Source of the DNA: Galdieria partita
Lineage: Eukaryota > Rhodophyta > Bangiophyceae > Galdieriales > Galdieriaceae
Length of the DNA stretch: 64,000 nt
Direction: 5' to 3'
Assembly: GCA_025991245.1 (NCBI GenBank)
Contig: BQMJ01000041.1
Location: 151,733 to 215,732, forward strand
Every line of letters begins with the position of its first letter. Within the stretch, counting starts at the first letter, position 1. Below are positions 20,704 to 30,125 of this stretch, piece by piece. Position numbers and translations under genes: made by a program. The notes beneath the pieces are model-generated. The model did no database searches, had not been told where the DNA came from, and was given only the letters and a program-made list of their open reading frames with translations.

Positions 20704-21388
20704 TCAGTTCGTCTTCAACTGAGGCAAGTGTTTTTCTATATATTGTTGTATTCCTTTCTTTCCCAAAGCCCCTTCAGAAGATGCCACTAGTTGACCGCTT
20801 TGGAAGATAATCAAAGTGGGTAAGCCTCTGACATCATATTGTTTCACTATAACAACACATAAAGGTTTCGTGTCCAACAACTATGAAGAAATCTCTTACA
20901 TACCATAACGAGGGTTCTTATCTGTGTCTATTTTGACTACTTTGAGTTTTCCACTATACTCTGAAACTAACCAATCCAATCTATTCCATATTGAATAAAT
21001 ATATGAAAATAAACAATAACAACATACAAAGGAGTTACCAATTTACACGGACCACACCAATCAGCATGAAAATCCACTAAAACCGGAACTTGCTAAAAGA
21101 AACGTTTAGAGTGACATATGAGACGGTTGAAAGGGAAATCGAAAACAATCAACCAACCGACTGGAGTACTTCTTGTTCAAAATTGGTATCTTCTACTTCA
21201 ATCACAGTCATTCGTATAACACTTTTGAGTCTTTTGTTTGGATGGATAGAGAGTTGTCTCTTCAAAGGACACAAACCCAGTAAACTTTTCCTTGATACGT
21301 GTCTCTGAAATACGCAAGTTCTTACACCTGTCTTTGTGTTGAAGCAGTGGGAAACGGGTAAAAAGGATAAGAAGCTCAATATCGCCAT
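20704..21388 (-). CDS. Thioredoxin with plastid-type transit peptide
   Basis: There are four exons: 21388-21158, 21092-21028, 20980-20904 and 20846-20704, giving 171 aa. The mature thioredoxin fold begins near [16 protein letters not shown] and carries [15 protein letters not shown] with the redox pair WCGPC, then KIDTDKNP and the cis-Pro motif [13 protein letters not shown]. About 55 residues before it are hydrophobic then Arg/Ser-rich and look like a chloroplast transit peptide. It probably acts as an m- or y-type thioredoxin in the plastid stroma. The exons are small, and the active-site exon of 65 nt is bounded by introns of 47 and 65 nt. The start at 21388 is the first ATG of the frame. 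Confidence 0.9.
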
Positions 21389-21506
21389 CCGGGAAATCGA
21401 ATGGATCTTTTCATCTTTGGGTGCAAATGCTTTTAGTTTCCACTTTCAACGAATTGTATTCCTCTTATCACAAATAAATCATAGAATACTCTTATTGTCC
21501 ATTACA

Positions 21507-22215
21507 TCAAGTTCTATTCACATGATCCGCAAGCCATTCCATTCCATCTTGCAACCCTTCCCCAGTGATTGCACTACAAGGCTGTATAGTCCAAGAATGG
21601 GTTTTAATATCGTGCAATGAAAGTGATTCACTTATTTCAGCAGCCTTTCTATTTTATCAACCAAATACAAGGAAGAATCAAAAGGAATACTTGCCGAAGC
21701 TGCTTGTTTCATATCCTGCTTGTTAGCAAACACCAATATCACAGCTTTTGAAAGATTCTCAAAACGCAAAACTCTCAACAATTCTTTTCTGGCAACATCA
21801 AATCTTTCTCTATCACAACTATCGACCACAAAAATAACAGCTTGAGTATTGACAAAATAGGTTTGCCAAGCTTCACGAAGACTATCTTGTCCCCCCAAGT
21901 CCCAAACCTAAGCGACATATACACATCAGTCATATTCTGCAACCTACCAAGAAAACTAATATTACATGGAAAAGAAGATTTCTGCACTTGACTTGCTCTA
22001 CATTGCTGCCTATCGTAGGTGTCGTTACTACGACATCGCCCAAATGAAGTCGATACAGTATAGTTGTCTTGCCAGCATTATCAAGACCAATCATACATAC
22101 CTATTCAAAAAAAAGAAACAAAAGAATGCAGATGCCTCAAAGATAATACCAAACCTACTTTAAGTTCCTGTATTCGATAGAGCTTTCGCCAAAGTTTCGC
22201 AAACCAAATGCCCAT
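21507..22215 (-). CDS. ARL5: ARF-like GTPase of the ARL5 type
   Basis: There are four exons: 22215-22159, 22100-21966, 21907-21695 and 21644-21507, giving 180 aa. All G motifs are present: GLDNAGKTT (P-loop), [10 protein letters not shown] (switch I), [14 protein letters not shown] (switch II), FANKQD, and PCSAITGEG (SAI-type G5). The start [12 protein letters not shown] has the Gly2 of an N-myristoylation site and an amphipathic helix. The switch wording (TIGSNVE and GGQDSLR) is characteristic of ARL5, which recruits GARP tethering to the trans-Golgi. The third intron has GC-AG ends with a strong GCAAGT donor; it is the only join found that keeps [10 protein letters not shown] in frame. The divergent TRAPPC3 ATG is 35 bp away. 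Confidence 0.92.
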
Positions 22216-22250
22216 AAGAGAAGAATGGAAATGGATGGATTGATCTTTTC

Positions 22251-23095
22251 ATGTCTTCAAGTCGTGCTTCGACGTGGAACAAGTTGGGAGATGCCGCATA
22301 CTCCAAGTCCGAAAAAGTCAGTGCTGACTTGGTGGCTTTAACGTAAGTATAAACTACCGACACATTCGAAACTTTTTGAGCTAAAAAGACGTGCCAGTTA
22401 TGGAAGTTTTGTGCGGGAAATCATAAAGGACTATGAAGAACCTGATCAAGTAAATAAAGAACTGGAGAAGCTTGGATATAATATCGGTATGTCAATTAAC
22501 ATAAATTGAATCCATTGATTCATTTTTTGGATGCCAGGTATCCGTTTGATTGAGGATTTCCTCGCAAAGTCTGGAATTGGTAATTATCTTTATATGGTAC
22601 CCTTAGAAAGTTTCCTGAACTGAACACCCATTCAGGTAATTGTTCCTCTTTTGAAGAGTCTGCAGAAATAATAAGCCGAGTTGCTTTCAAAATGTTCCTT
22701 GGAATTCGTGCCACGGTAAGCAACTGGAATAGTGAGTATAACAGTTGTAGCATTGTCTTTGATGAAAATCCGCTAGCTGAATATGTAGAACTTCCAGTAA
22801 GTTGTTCAATGAGTCTTTATGATAACTGATGAAAGGTATTGTTTCTTCAGCCTGAATACACTCATTCCTTGCTCTATTCCAACATATTATGCGGTGTTAT
22901 TCGTGGCGCCTTGGAAATGGTACTTACTAAGAAGTTCAAAAGAACTCCCATTGACGAAAGCTTTGCTGTTAGGTTCAAATTATTGTAGAATGCCAGTTTG
23001 TCAAGGATCAATTGAGAGGCGATGATACCAACGAAATCAAAATAAGATTCAAGGAAATGCTGCAAGAACAAGTACCTTGGAATGATGAAGAGTAG
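22251..23095 (+). CDS. TRAPPC3: TRAPP complex subunit 3 (Bet3)
   Basis: There are six exons: 22251-22342, 22398-22486, 22538-22579, 22636-22796, 22851-22919 and 22973-23095, giving 191 aa. The joined protein matches Bet3 from end to end: KVSADLVALTYGSFVREI, KLGYNIGIRLIEDFLAKSGI, AFKMFLGI, NPLAEYVELP, SLLYSNILCGVIRGALEM and FVKDQLRGDD. The Cys in GIGNCSSF corresponds to the conserved Cys that is acylated in mammalian Bet3. Bet3 is a core of the TRAPP tether and Rab1 GEF in ER-Golgi traffic. Exon 3 is only 42 nt. The frame continues open for about 60 codons beyond the stop; see the findings. Confidence 0.93.
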
Positions 23096-23238
23096 TTTCT
23101 TGGTACGACTTCAATAAAATGGAAACAAAGGTTTTGGCTTATTCTTATTTTGATTTTTGTCGTTGTGCTTTCTTGCAAGCTACTCAATGAAACAAAAGCA
23201 TCCATTATATTACGTGTTGATGATCATTTGACATCATT

Positions 23239-23539
23239 TCATGAGCGAAACAGTCTCTTGTTGAAAGGAAATTTTGAATAAGAGCATTTTGCACTGTTGA
23301 CAGACTATATTGTTCACATTCAAATCTGACAACACATACCGTTGCTCCAATTTTTTTTCAAATGGAGCCAATCTTCGATGAGCCAAGAAAAATGCAAAAT
23401 AGGAAGGAATTGCCACGTCGAACAAAATCTTGATTCTATCAGCATTTTTCTTCGAGGACCATTCAAAAAGAATACCAGTTATCCAAATTTGAATTGCTGC
23501 ATCATTGTTTCTTGGTTGCACACAAGTTTGTGTTATCAT
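23239..23539 (-). CDS. Small hypothetical protein
   Basis: I join two exons, 23539-23340 and 23293-23239, across a 46-nt GT-AG intron, giving 84 aa. The translation contains a hydrophobic patch followed by basic residues (IPSYFAFFLAHRRLAPFEKK). I do not recognise a family. The gene would be divergent from the LIM protein gene, with starts 24 bp apart, and its 3' end would face TRAPPC3. Support comes from the strong GTATGT donor, a typical intron length and an otherwise unexplained 470-bp gap. A chance open frame remains possible. Confidence 0.4.
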
Positions 23540-23563
23540 CCTTTTCAAACTCTATTCTTCCTA

Positions 23564-24406
23564 ATGGATCCTAAATGCGAAAATTGTCACAAGGCTGTGT
23601 GTAAGTTGTTTCTCATTTCTTCATTCCCTTACTAATGCATAGCCTTATGATAAATAGATATGGCCGAAAAGGTGACCGTTGATGAAAACAAGGCATACCA
23701 CATTGGTTGCTTCCGTTGCTCCACTTGTAAAGTTAAGCTTAGTCTTGGAAATTATACTTTGTTAGATGGAGTTCTCTTTTGCAAGCCGCATTTTCATGAA
23801 GCATTTCTTTCAGCAGGTGCATATCGAGCACCAGAGAATTCTAAAAAGACAAATGAAGATTCTTTGCCCACTGAGGAGAATGAGCAAGGTGTTGTGTCTC
23901 AAACCAGTCAAGTTCTATCCTCACAAACTACAGAGAACCTCAAAGCAAATGACGCTGTAGAAGAGTCTTCTCCTGTTGCAGTGTTACAACCAAGTCATAA
24001 GAGCAATGAAAAGACCAATACTCATTCAGAAACACAAAAAGAAGCTCCAAAGAAGGAAGAAAAAGAGGAAGATGATGATGAAAATGTTGATCCAAGACAT
24101 CGACACAATTTGCGTTCTGTGCTTCGTTCCTCAGGACAGAAGAAGAACTCTAAAAGAGATATTGGAGTGGCATCCAAAAGTAAAAGGGCTGGCTCTCTTT
24201 TACAAAATTCTTCGAACAGTGGACTTATGAAGGGTGCTAGCAGATTCCTACATTTATCACACATGGACTCTGCTGACAGCTTGGATACATATGACCTAGT
24301 GGAAGATATTTCCGTTATTTCTTCAATGTTAAAAGAACACCAAAGAGAAATTTCTGCTATTAGAGCAGCATTGAACAGAATTCAAGAGAATTTGGAAACC
24401 ATCTAA
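23564..24406 (+). CDS. Single-LIM-domain protein with C-terminal coiled coil
   Basis: There are two exons, 23564-23600 and 23658-24406, giving 261 aa. Residues 5-58 form one LIM zinc-finger pair: CENC, then HIGCFRCSTC, then CKPHFHEAF, so all eight metal-binding positions are filled by Cys or His. This resembles the plant and protist WLIM/CRIP-like LIM domains. The middle (about 70-190) is acidic then basic and low-complexity. The C-terminal 45 residues (VISSMLKEHQREISAIRAALNRIQ) should form a helix or coiled coil. The role is unknown; LIM proteins usually bridge proteins at actin structures or in the nucleus. The intron falls just after the second Cys pair is started. It converges on the kinase gene, 50 bp away. 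Confidence 0.85.
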
Positions 24407-24456
24407 GTCTGTGAAAAAACATGAATAAAAGCAGTGGTTGGATTGGAATATTTTTA

Positions 24457-26163
24457 TTATAGAACAGAAACAGCATTAGAATACAGTGGTCTGGATGAGT
24501 TTGCTACATTACACGGATAGACATCAGTCACAAACAAAGAATTAGCTGTATTCGATACTTTTAGCGTTGATGTTGTATTTTCAGGTGAGAATAAGGTTAC
24601 AGGTTGACTCTCTTCTTTGTTTGAGTTACACTGATGACTTTCATGAGGAAGAGAAAGATGACTAGTTCGGTTGATTACTCTCTTAGTTTCCTCTTGAACA
24701 GATGCAGTCTGTCGTCGCTTTAGTGGAGAGGAATTTTTCAACTTGTCTCGAATGTGAGACTTCCAAGCCAAGATATCAAAGCTACGAGATCGTGAATCAG
24801 ATTTTGTTTCAGTCGACCTTCGAGGACGTCTGAAAAACGTCAAAATACTGTGCCAATTCACAACTGGCTGACATGCAACTGTAGCCTTTGAGTTGTCTAT
24901 CTTTTCTTGTTTGGTCTTCTTTCCATATGATTGTTCCTTGTTGTTCTGTATATTGATATTCTCCAAGGGCTTTTCTAAACAAACAGCATTCTCATGTTGC
25001 ATATATTTTTCACTCAGGTTCCTTATCAGCCTATTCGCTTCGACTCCATGTGGTGCTCCGATGGATTCTAACAAAGCTTCCACTCTATGAAACGCTTCTT
25101 CACAGGAGATCCTTTCGCACTCATCTTTTGCAAGTAGTTGAGCAATAAGTTGCTTTGTTCCTAGAGATATGCGGTTCCAACAAGTTGTCCTCATATTGGG
25201 TGGTAATGTACATATCTTGGAAAAAACGTTGTTATCATCCCAGTCATCAAATGGAAGTTTCTGCGTAATCAAAGCATATGCAACGACACCAACTTCCCAA
25301 GAATCCACTTTTTCAGGAATATACTCCTTTTCTTTTACAATTTCTGGAGGTACGTAATGTAAAGTTCCAACAGCTTCGGCACAACGGATGACATCTTCAT
25401 TACATTTCTTCGAGTCGACTTCATATGACTTGTTCCAATAACACAAACCAAAGTCTATAATTTTAAGAACAGAGTCATAACCATTCTTGCCAAATGAGTC
25501 CACAAAAACAAAGTTTTCCAATTTGACGTCTCTGTGAGAAATTCCCAAACGATGTAAGAAACATAAGCCACTCAACATTTGTCTCAGTAGCCATAATACT
25601 TCAGATTCATTCATTAAATAACCTTTCAAAGACTCTAATCGAGAGAATAGGTCTCCTCCTTGCAGGTGTTCGGAAACAAGATAGACATTTTGGTTGATCG
25701 GATCTCGTATAACTTCAATAGGGTTCAAAACATGATAGCTACCTATATCTGAAGAAGTTTCTTTTGCTTTTCTCAAGTTTATAAGTTGATAAAATATCGA
25801 TATTTCTGTTTCCAAGTGTTCGCTGTCTCTCAAAGAGAGAGAACTAGTCTTGATCACCTTCACAACAACAGGAAAGTCATCTTGAATTCTTTTAGCAGTA
25901 AGTATTATTGCACAAGAGCCTCTTGATAGTAGAGATTCAACTCGGTACTTTCTGGTCAATAAATTGGACACAGCGTAACTACGACAAGCCCACTCTACCC
26001 TTTGTCTCCTCCTGAGTTGCTCCCTCTCTTCTGCTTTTTCCAAGCATTGTTGCTTTCGTACTGGAGCCATAACGGTCTCTTTTTTCACTTGTACTCTTTC
26101 AAAGCCTTCAACCTCAAAAGCTTCGTTCTGCACTTTAATTTTTTTAATATTCTTCGTTTCCAT
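24457..26163 (-). CDS. Serine/threonine protein kinase
   Basis: This is a single exon of 568 aa. A basic N-terminal tail of 70 residues precedes a kinase domain (about 73-370): VVVKVIK with the likely catalytic Lys at 102, a C-helix Glu near 118-120, HRDVKLEN at 210-217, DFG at 237-239, and VPPEIV in the activation segment. The Lys in HRDVKLEN marks Ser/Thr specificity. The glycine-rich loop is degenerate (LLSRGSCAII keeps only one Gly). Subdomain order and the HRDVKLEN wording favour the CAMK/SNF1-like group. An insertion follows DFG (about 20 residues, NKSYEVDSKKCNED). The C-terminal 200 residues are polar and probably regulatory. No orthologue can be named. Confidence 0.85.
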   Translation of the reverse strand: METKNIKKIKVQNEAFEVEGFERVQVKKETVMAPVRKQQCLEKAEEREQLRRRQRVEWACRSYAVSNLLTRKYRVESLLSRGSCAIILTAKRIQDDFPVVVKVIKTSSLSLRDSEHLETEISIFYQLINLRKAKETSSDIGSYHVLNPIEVIRDPINQNVYLVSEHLQGGDLFSRLESLKGYLMNESEVLWLLRQMLSGLCFLHRLGISHRDVKLENFVFVDSFGKNGYDSVLKIIDFGLCYWNKSYEVDSKKCNEDVIRCAEAVGTLHYVPPEIVKEKEYIPEKVDSWEVGVVAYALITQKLPFDDWDDNNVFSKICTLPPNMRTTCWNRISLGTKQLIAQLLAKDECERISCEEAFHRVEALLESIGAPHGVEANRLIRNLSEKYMQHENAVCLEKPLENINIQNNKEQSYGKKTKQEKIDNSKATVACQPVVNWHSILTFFRRPRRSTETKSDSRSRSFDILAWKSHIRDKLKNSSPLKRRQTASVQEETKRVINRTSHLSLPHESHQCNSNKEESQPVTLFSPENTTSTLKVSNTANSLFVTDVYPCNVANSSRPLYSNAVSVL

Positions 26164-27067
26164 TTTTGTCTCCGATCGGATCGCGACGAATCATTTGCGG
26201 TTGCTCCACGTAAGCAACGAAATGTTCTTTGGCCAAAGCAAATTTTGCCACTTGGAAACTTTGTGCTTTCAACAGAGTTTTTGTTTTCACACCAAAACAA
26301 ACAAGAAACCTGTATTTCGTTTTCTACAAAGAGCTCTAGTCACTACTGGAGAGTTGTAGGGCTCGATCAGTGTTTGAGAAGAACCATGTAATGATTCTCT
26401 ATAGGAAAAAGACATAATCTGAGAAATAAAGGAGACAGAGCTTTTCAAAAGAACCTTAGTTATAAAGAGTTGGACTTTAGTACACCTTTTCGTATGAGAG
26501 CAAAGTTCACCTTTTTTGGTTTTTTCGGAACATCACAGTTTATTTACTTTTATTCATTTGCCTTGGCTTGTGACAACTGCAATGTTTGCCGGCGGCCTAG
26601 TTTCACTTATATTAGCTGTTTCTAAGGAAGCAAGAACCACTGGTAATAAATAGCCACTCTGTGCTGCCAGAGTGTGCCAGAAGAATGTGGAGAAATGAGG
26701 AGTAGGAGTGTAAAACGAGAGGACACTCTTACTGGGTCGTGAGACCCAGTGCTATACAAACAAACTATTACAGTTCCAAACACTCCCACAAGAACTTTAC
26801 AGAATCGTTTCTAGTCGTAGCCGACTCAGATAATTTGCTCCTAAGTGAGGGTGCGTTTATGCCTTGTGTGGTCTAAAAAGAGCTTTTGACGAATCTCCTC
26901 TTATCCCATTTTGGACTGAGCTCCCAGAATTCTTATCAAGTTGTTCCACTACTTTGTTTGGTACTATTGATTGGATATTTTTCTACTGGCTTCAGTTTTG
27001 TTTTGAAAGGAGTTCTTTATACTGTGCTTTAAAGTTTTGATTATCTGTTTGAGAAAATAACCACTGC
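26164..27067. other. 900-bp gap between kinase and sigma-factor genes
   Basis: This divergent intergenic stretch is unusually long for this window. It must contain the promoters and 5' leaders of the kinase (minus) and the sigma factor (plus). No credible ORF was found. Two short perfect hairpins lie at 26655-26674 and 26731-26750. No tRNA or other known RNA was recognised. Confidence 0.6.
26655..26750. other. Two perfect hairpins, candidate structured RNA or regulatory element
   Basis: Hairpin 1 (26655-26674) pairs CACTCTG with CAGAGTG around a 6-nt loop. Hairpin 2 (26731-26750) pairs ACTGGGTC with GACCCAGT around a GTGA loop, which in RNA would be a GNRA tetraloop. They lie 56 nt apart in the long gap. 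No known RNA family was recognised. They could be part of the sigma-factor 5' leader. Confidence 0.35.
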
Positions 27068-28882
27068 ATGTACAGTAGAGGACATATGTCCGGTTCCACA
27101 TTCCCGCTTTCCAAAAGCCCTTTAACTTTCCAAGATAACAAAGTTTCTTTCAACTGTTGCAGTTCTTATAGAAGTGTATTTTTGACGAGTAGGAGCTTGC
27201 TGTTTCTAGCACAAGAGGTGCGCGTGGATAAAAATCACTGGCAGAGGCTGTACTGTTCCAAACATAACAAACAAACAGATGGCAGCTTCCTCTATAGACC
27301 CAGTCTTTATGTATTACGAGACAGCGTTCGCAAGTGTTGTCCAAAGAATTTGCGAAGCGCCTTAGCAGTGGCTACTCTGAGTGAGAGGGACACTTTGGCG
27401 GTAATTGGTACTAAAAATGAAAACCTTCGCAATCGTGCAAAGTTCTCAAACAGCAACTCAGGATCTACAAGAAGGAAACAACGAGCAGCTGCTGATATGC
27501 AAAGTAGAGGTTATATGAACGCACAAATGTTAGAAAATGTTCTCTCGTTAGAGAGCTCTGGAGACACGCTTCAATACTGTTCTAACAAAGGCTTTCCGGA
27601 TGATCTCTCTAGCTCAAGAGCTCCAGAAAGGTTTAGTTCTATCTCTTCCTCTCGAAAAAATCGGAAGCTTAACAACCTGGAAGACATATCGTTAGAGGAT
27701 ATTCGACATCTTGAAAAGCAAGAAAAGGAGATTCTTTCCATGGCCATTACTAAAGAGGATGCTATGCTTATCGAAAGTATTGTGAATAGACCAACAACTC
27801 TTTCTGTGAAGCAGTTCAAAAAGGGTTCTTCTATGGGCGCATTTTTAAAGGAAATTGGCAGCGTTCCTTTATTGAATGAGAATCAAGTCATATCGTTAGC
27901 TAGAGAGATTCGAAAACTTGCGCTGTGGAATGCTACTCGGTTACATTTAAGACAGCAATATGGCAGAGAGCCTGACAGGGTGGAGTGGGCAAAGTCATTG
28001 AAGATGTCACCAGAAGAACTCACCAGAAATCTTTTGAGAGCACAAAGAGCCAGAGAGTCTCTAGTTGCAGCAAATCTTCGATTGGTAGTTTCTGTAGCAA
28101 AACAATTTACAAACAGAGGACTATCCATGCAAGATCTTATTCAAGAAGGCTCTATTGGTCTTATCAAAGGTGCAGAACGTTTTGATTATCGCAGAGGTTT
28201 TCGCTTTTCCACATATGCAATGTGGTGGATTCGTCAAGCGATGCAGCGTGCTATTGCAGATACTTCTCGTCCAATTCGTATTCCATCGACTATATCGGAT
28301 CTTTCCGTTCAGATTTACAGAGCTCGTTTAGAATTATCTAGTTCTTTGGGAAGGGATCCTTCGGATACTGAACTTGCAGACTTTTTAGACATATCTGTGC
28401 AGCGTTTACAGGATGTGAAACTTTATACGAACCAATCTGCTACAGTTTCATTAGATGCTCCCCTCGGTCATCAAGCCACGACAAGTTCAATGAAAGCAAA
28501 AGGTACCGGAGACACCGACCAGTTTGCTTCCAAGGCTGAAGGCAAAGTCTCCAAAGGTTTATATGGGTCACGTCACAAACTTGGAGACTTTACTCTTGGA
28601 GATACCGTACAAACTGATGATTCTGTGTCACCCGAACATATGATGGCCGATTCATTAATGAGAGATGACATTGAATGTGCGCTTTCTCTTTTGAATCCTT
28701 ACGAAAGAGAAGTTATTCGCATGAGATTTGGTTTAGACGATGGTCGAATGAAGAGTATAGATGAAGTTTGTGCATATTATTGTGTACAAACTAGTCGTAT
28801 TCGTCGAATAGAAGCTCGAGCCTTGAGAAAGTTACGTCATCCATCAGTATGGCATATGTTGCGTGATTATATAAACAATTAA
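27068..28882 (+). CDS. SIG: Plastid RNA polymerase sigma-70 factor
   Basis: This is a single exon of 604 aa, nuclear-encoded. The first 250 residues are Ser/Arg/Lys-rich and include a likely plastid transit peptide. The sigma core follows: region 1.2 (FLKEIGSVPLLNENQVISLA), region 2 with LVVSVAKQFTNRGLSMQDLIQEG and the -10-binding helix FSTYAMWWIRQAMQRA, region 3 (RIPSTISDLSVQIYRA...), and region 4 with PYEREVIRMRFGL and the -35-binding helix near CAYYCVQTSRIRRIEARALRKLRHP (given in part). It directs the bacterial-type plastid polymerase to promoters. An insertion of about 50 residues lies between regions 3 and 4. In region 4.2 the usual TLEEVG start reads SIDEVCAYYCV, a drift in the -35 reader. 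Which SIG paralogue this is cannot be told. Confidence 0.93.
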   Translation: MYSRGHMSGSTFPLSKSPLTFQDNKVSFNCCSSYRSVFLTSRSLLFLAQEVRVDKNHWQRLYCSKHNKQTDGSFLYRPSLYVLRDSVRKCCPKNLRSALAVATLSERDTLAVIGTKNENLRNRAKFSNSNSGSTRRKQRAAADMQSRGYMNAQMLENVLSLESSGDTLQYCSNKGFPDDLSSSRAPERFSSISSSRKNRKLNNLEDISLEDIRHLEKQEKEILSMAITKEDAMLIESIVNRPTTLSVKQFKKGSSMGAFLKEIGSVPLLNENQVISLAREIRKLALWNATRLHLRQQYGREPDRVEWAKSLKMSPEELTRNLLRAQRARESLVAANLRLVVSVAKQFTNRGLSMQDLIQEGSIGLIKGAERFDYRRGFRFSTYAMWWIRQAMQRAIADTSRPIRIPSTISDLSVQIYRARLELSSSLGRDPSDTELADFLDISVQRLQDVKLYTNQSATVSLDAPLGHQATTSSMKAKGTGDTDQFASKAEGKVSKGLYGSRHKLGDFTLGDTVQTDDSVSPEHMMADSLMRDDIECALSLLNPYEREVIRMRFGLDDGRMKSIDEVCAYYCVQTSRIRRIEARALRKLRHPSVWHMLRDYINN

Positions 28883-29010
28883 ACTTATTATAAAGCTAAT
28901 AATTTTCAATATATCTTTAGACATACGTGACAGTCTTGAAATGTCAATGCACGAATTCAAGTTTTTTATGTATTATATATATATATATGTATGTATATAT
29001 TGCATACTTG

Positions 29011-29986
29011 TCAGATATTTCTTTCCTCACTTGAGTCGACTGCAGCCTCTGTCAACTCATATTCTCCACGATCAGCACCAACAGTATCTCCTGTATTTGA
29101 ATCTCCTTTAGAACCACCGAATCTCGACCGATATAAATCAGTAGCCTTTGCTGACAAACTCTTGACTCCACTCAAAAAGCCTTGGACTCCTTCGTTCTCC
29201 ATTGCCTTTTGTTTCAGTCTAGATGCATGTTCACTTACTTGGAAACGACTATCGATATCTCTTGCTACTTCTCGTCCAGCAGTAGCCACTTTCTTTGCAT
29301 ACTCTGAAATGTGTAGGCGCTCGTTGAGTTCTAAAGCTGCTCCCTTTCCTTTATCTGCTGCATCCGCAAACTAGCTTAAAACGTCAAAATACTGTCACCA
29401 AGTTGAGAAGAAAACTTACCTTTTCACGTATATGATACTTAGAGTCCAACTCTTCAAACCGTTCAGATGTCTTGGTTCTAGCAACACTTGCCTGTTGTTT
29501 GGCTGCAGTGCTCAATTCTTTCGCTGTTTCAAGTATTTTATGTCTTTCATTAAGGTCTTTCACGTCTTCTGCAAGTGCTCGTAAAGACTCTGAAAATGCC
29601 TCTGCCATAGAGGAACGTGAGCGTGGAGTCTGTTCCTGAGTTGCTTCTTCCAAGTTGGCTTGTATGGTAGCACCTGCAGTGTTCCAGTCTTCTGGTGCCT
29701 TTGTAACTGTGATATGTCTTTCATTTAGCACAGCATTATTCAACAAAAGAGCAACTTGTTGGGCGGATCTGGATTCAAAGACTACCACAGCTTCCTTTGA
29801 AAGGGGCAACTGTTGCCCTTGTTCTTCGTTACTTGCTTGTGGTGAATCACGAACCTTAATGTTTGTAATCTTTCCACAAAACGAGAAAAAGTCTTCCAAA
29901 CCATCTTCCTTGGTTTCTGGACTCAGGTTTGTTACCAAAACAGCTCTATGTGCTGAACCTTTTGGCGGGAATGGCTCTTCTGTCAT
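29011..29986 (-). CDS. RRM protein of the BPA1/Vip1-like type
   Basis: There are two exons, 29986-29420 and 29370-29011, giving 308 aa. One RRM lies at about 12-95 (AVLVTNLSPETKEDGLEDFF, then EAVVVFESRSAQQVALLLNNA, with weak RNP motifs). A long helical region follows: repeated Ala, Glu and Lys with heptad-like spacing and the motif ISEYAKKVATAGREVARDID. The layout of a non-canonical RRM followed by helices with VDSRFQVSEH-like phrases resembles plant BPA1 (binding partner of ACD11) and yeast Vip1 relatives. In plants these interact with a lipid-transfer protein and affect cell death; no such role is shown here. An in-frame ATG at 30034 is a possible longer start. Confidence 0.75.
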
Positions 29987-30125
29987 TTTCAGTGAATGAA
30001 AGAATTTTAAAGATTCTTCAACGTGGCTGCGCACCCCATTTTGTCATCGTCTTGAAAACGTACACAACAAAGTACTTGCAAAGGAAACTCAACTTTAAAA
30101 ATACTTGTGGGAGACTACATCCAAT

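Noticed and set aside
26002-26391. 129-codon plus-strand frame opposite the kinase N-terminus
   Set aside because: It is an antisense shadow of the kinase coding region and its leader, with no domain and low-complexity aromatic content.
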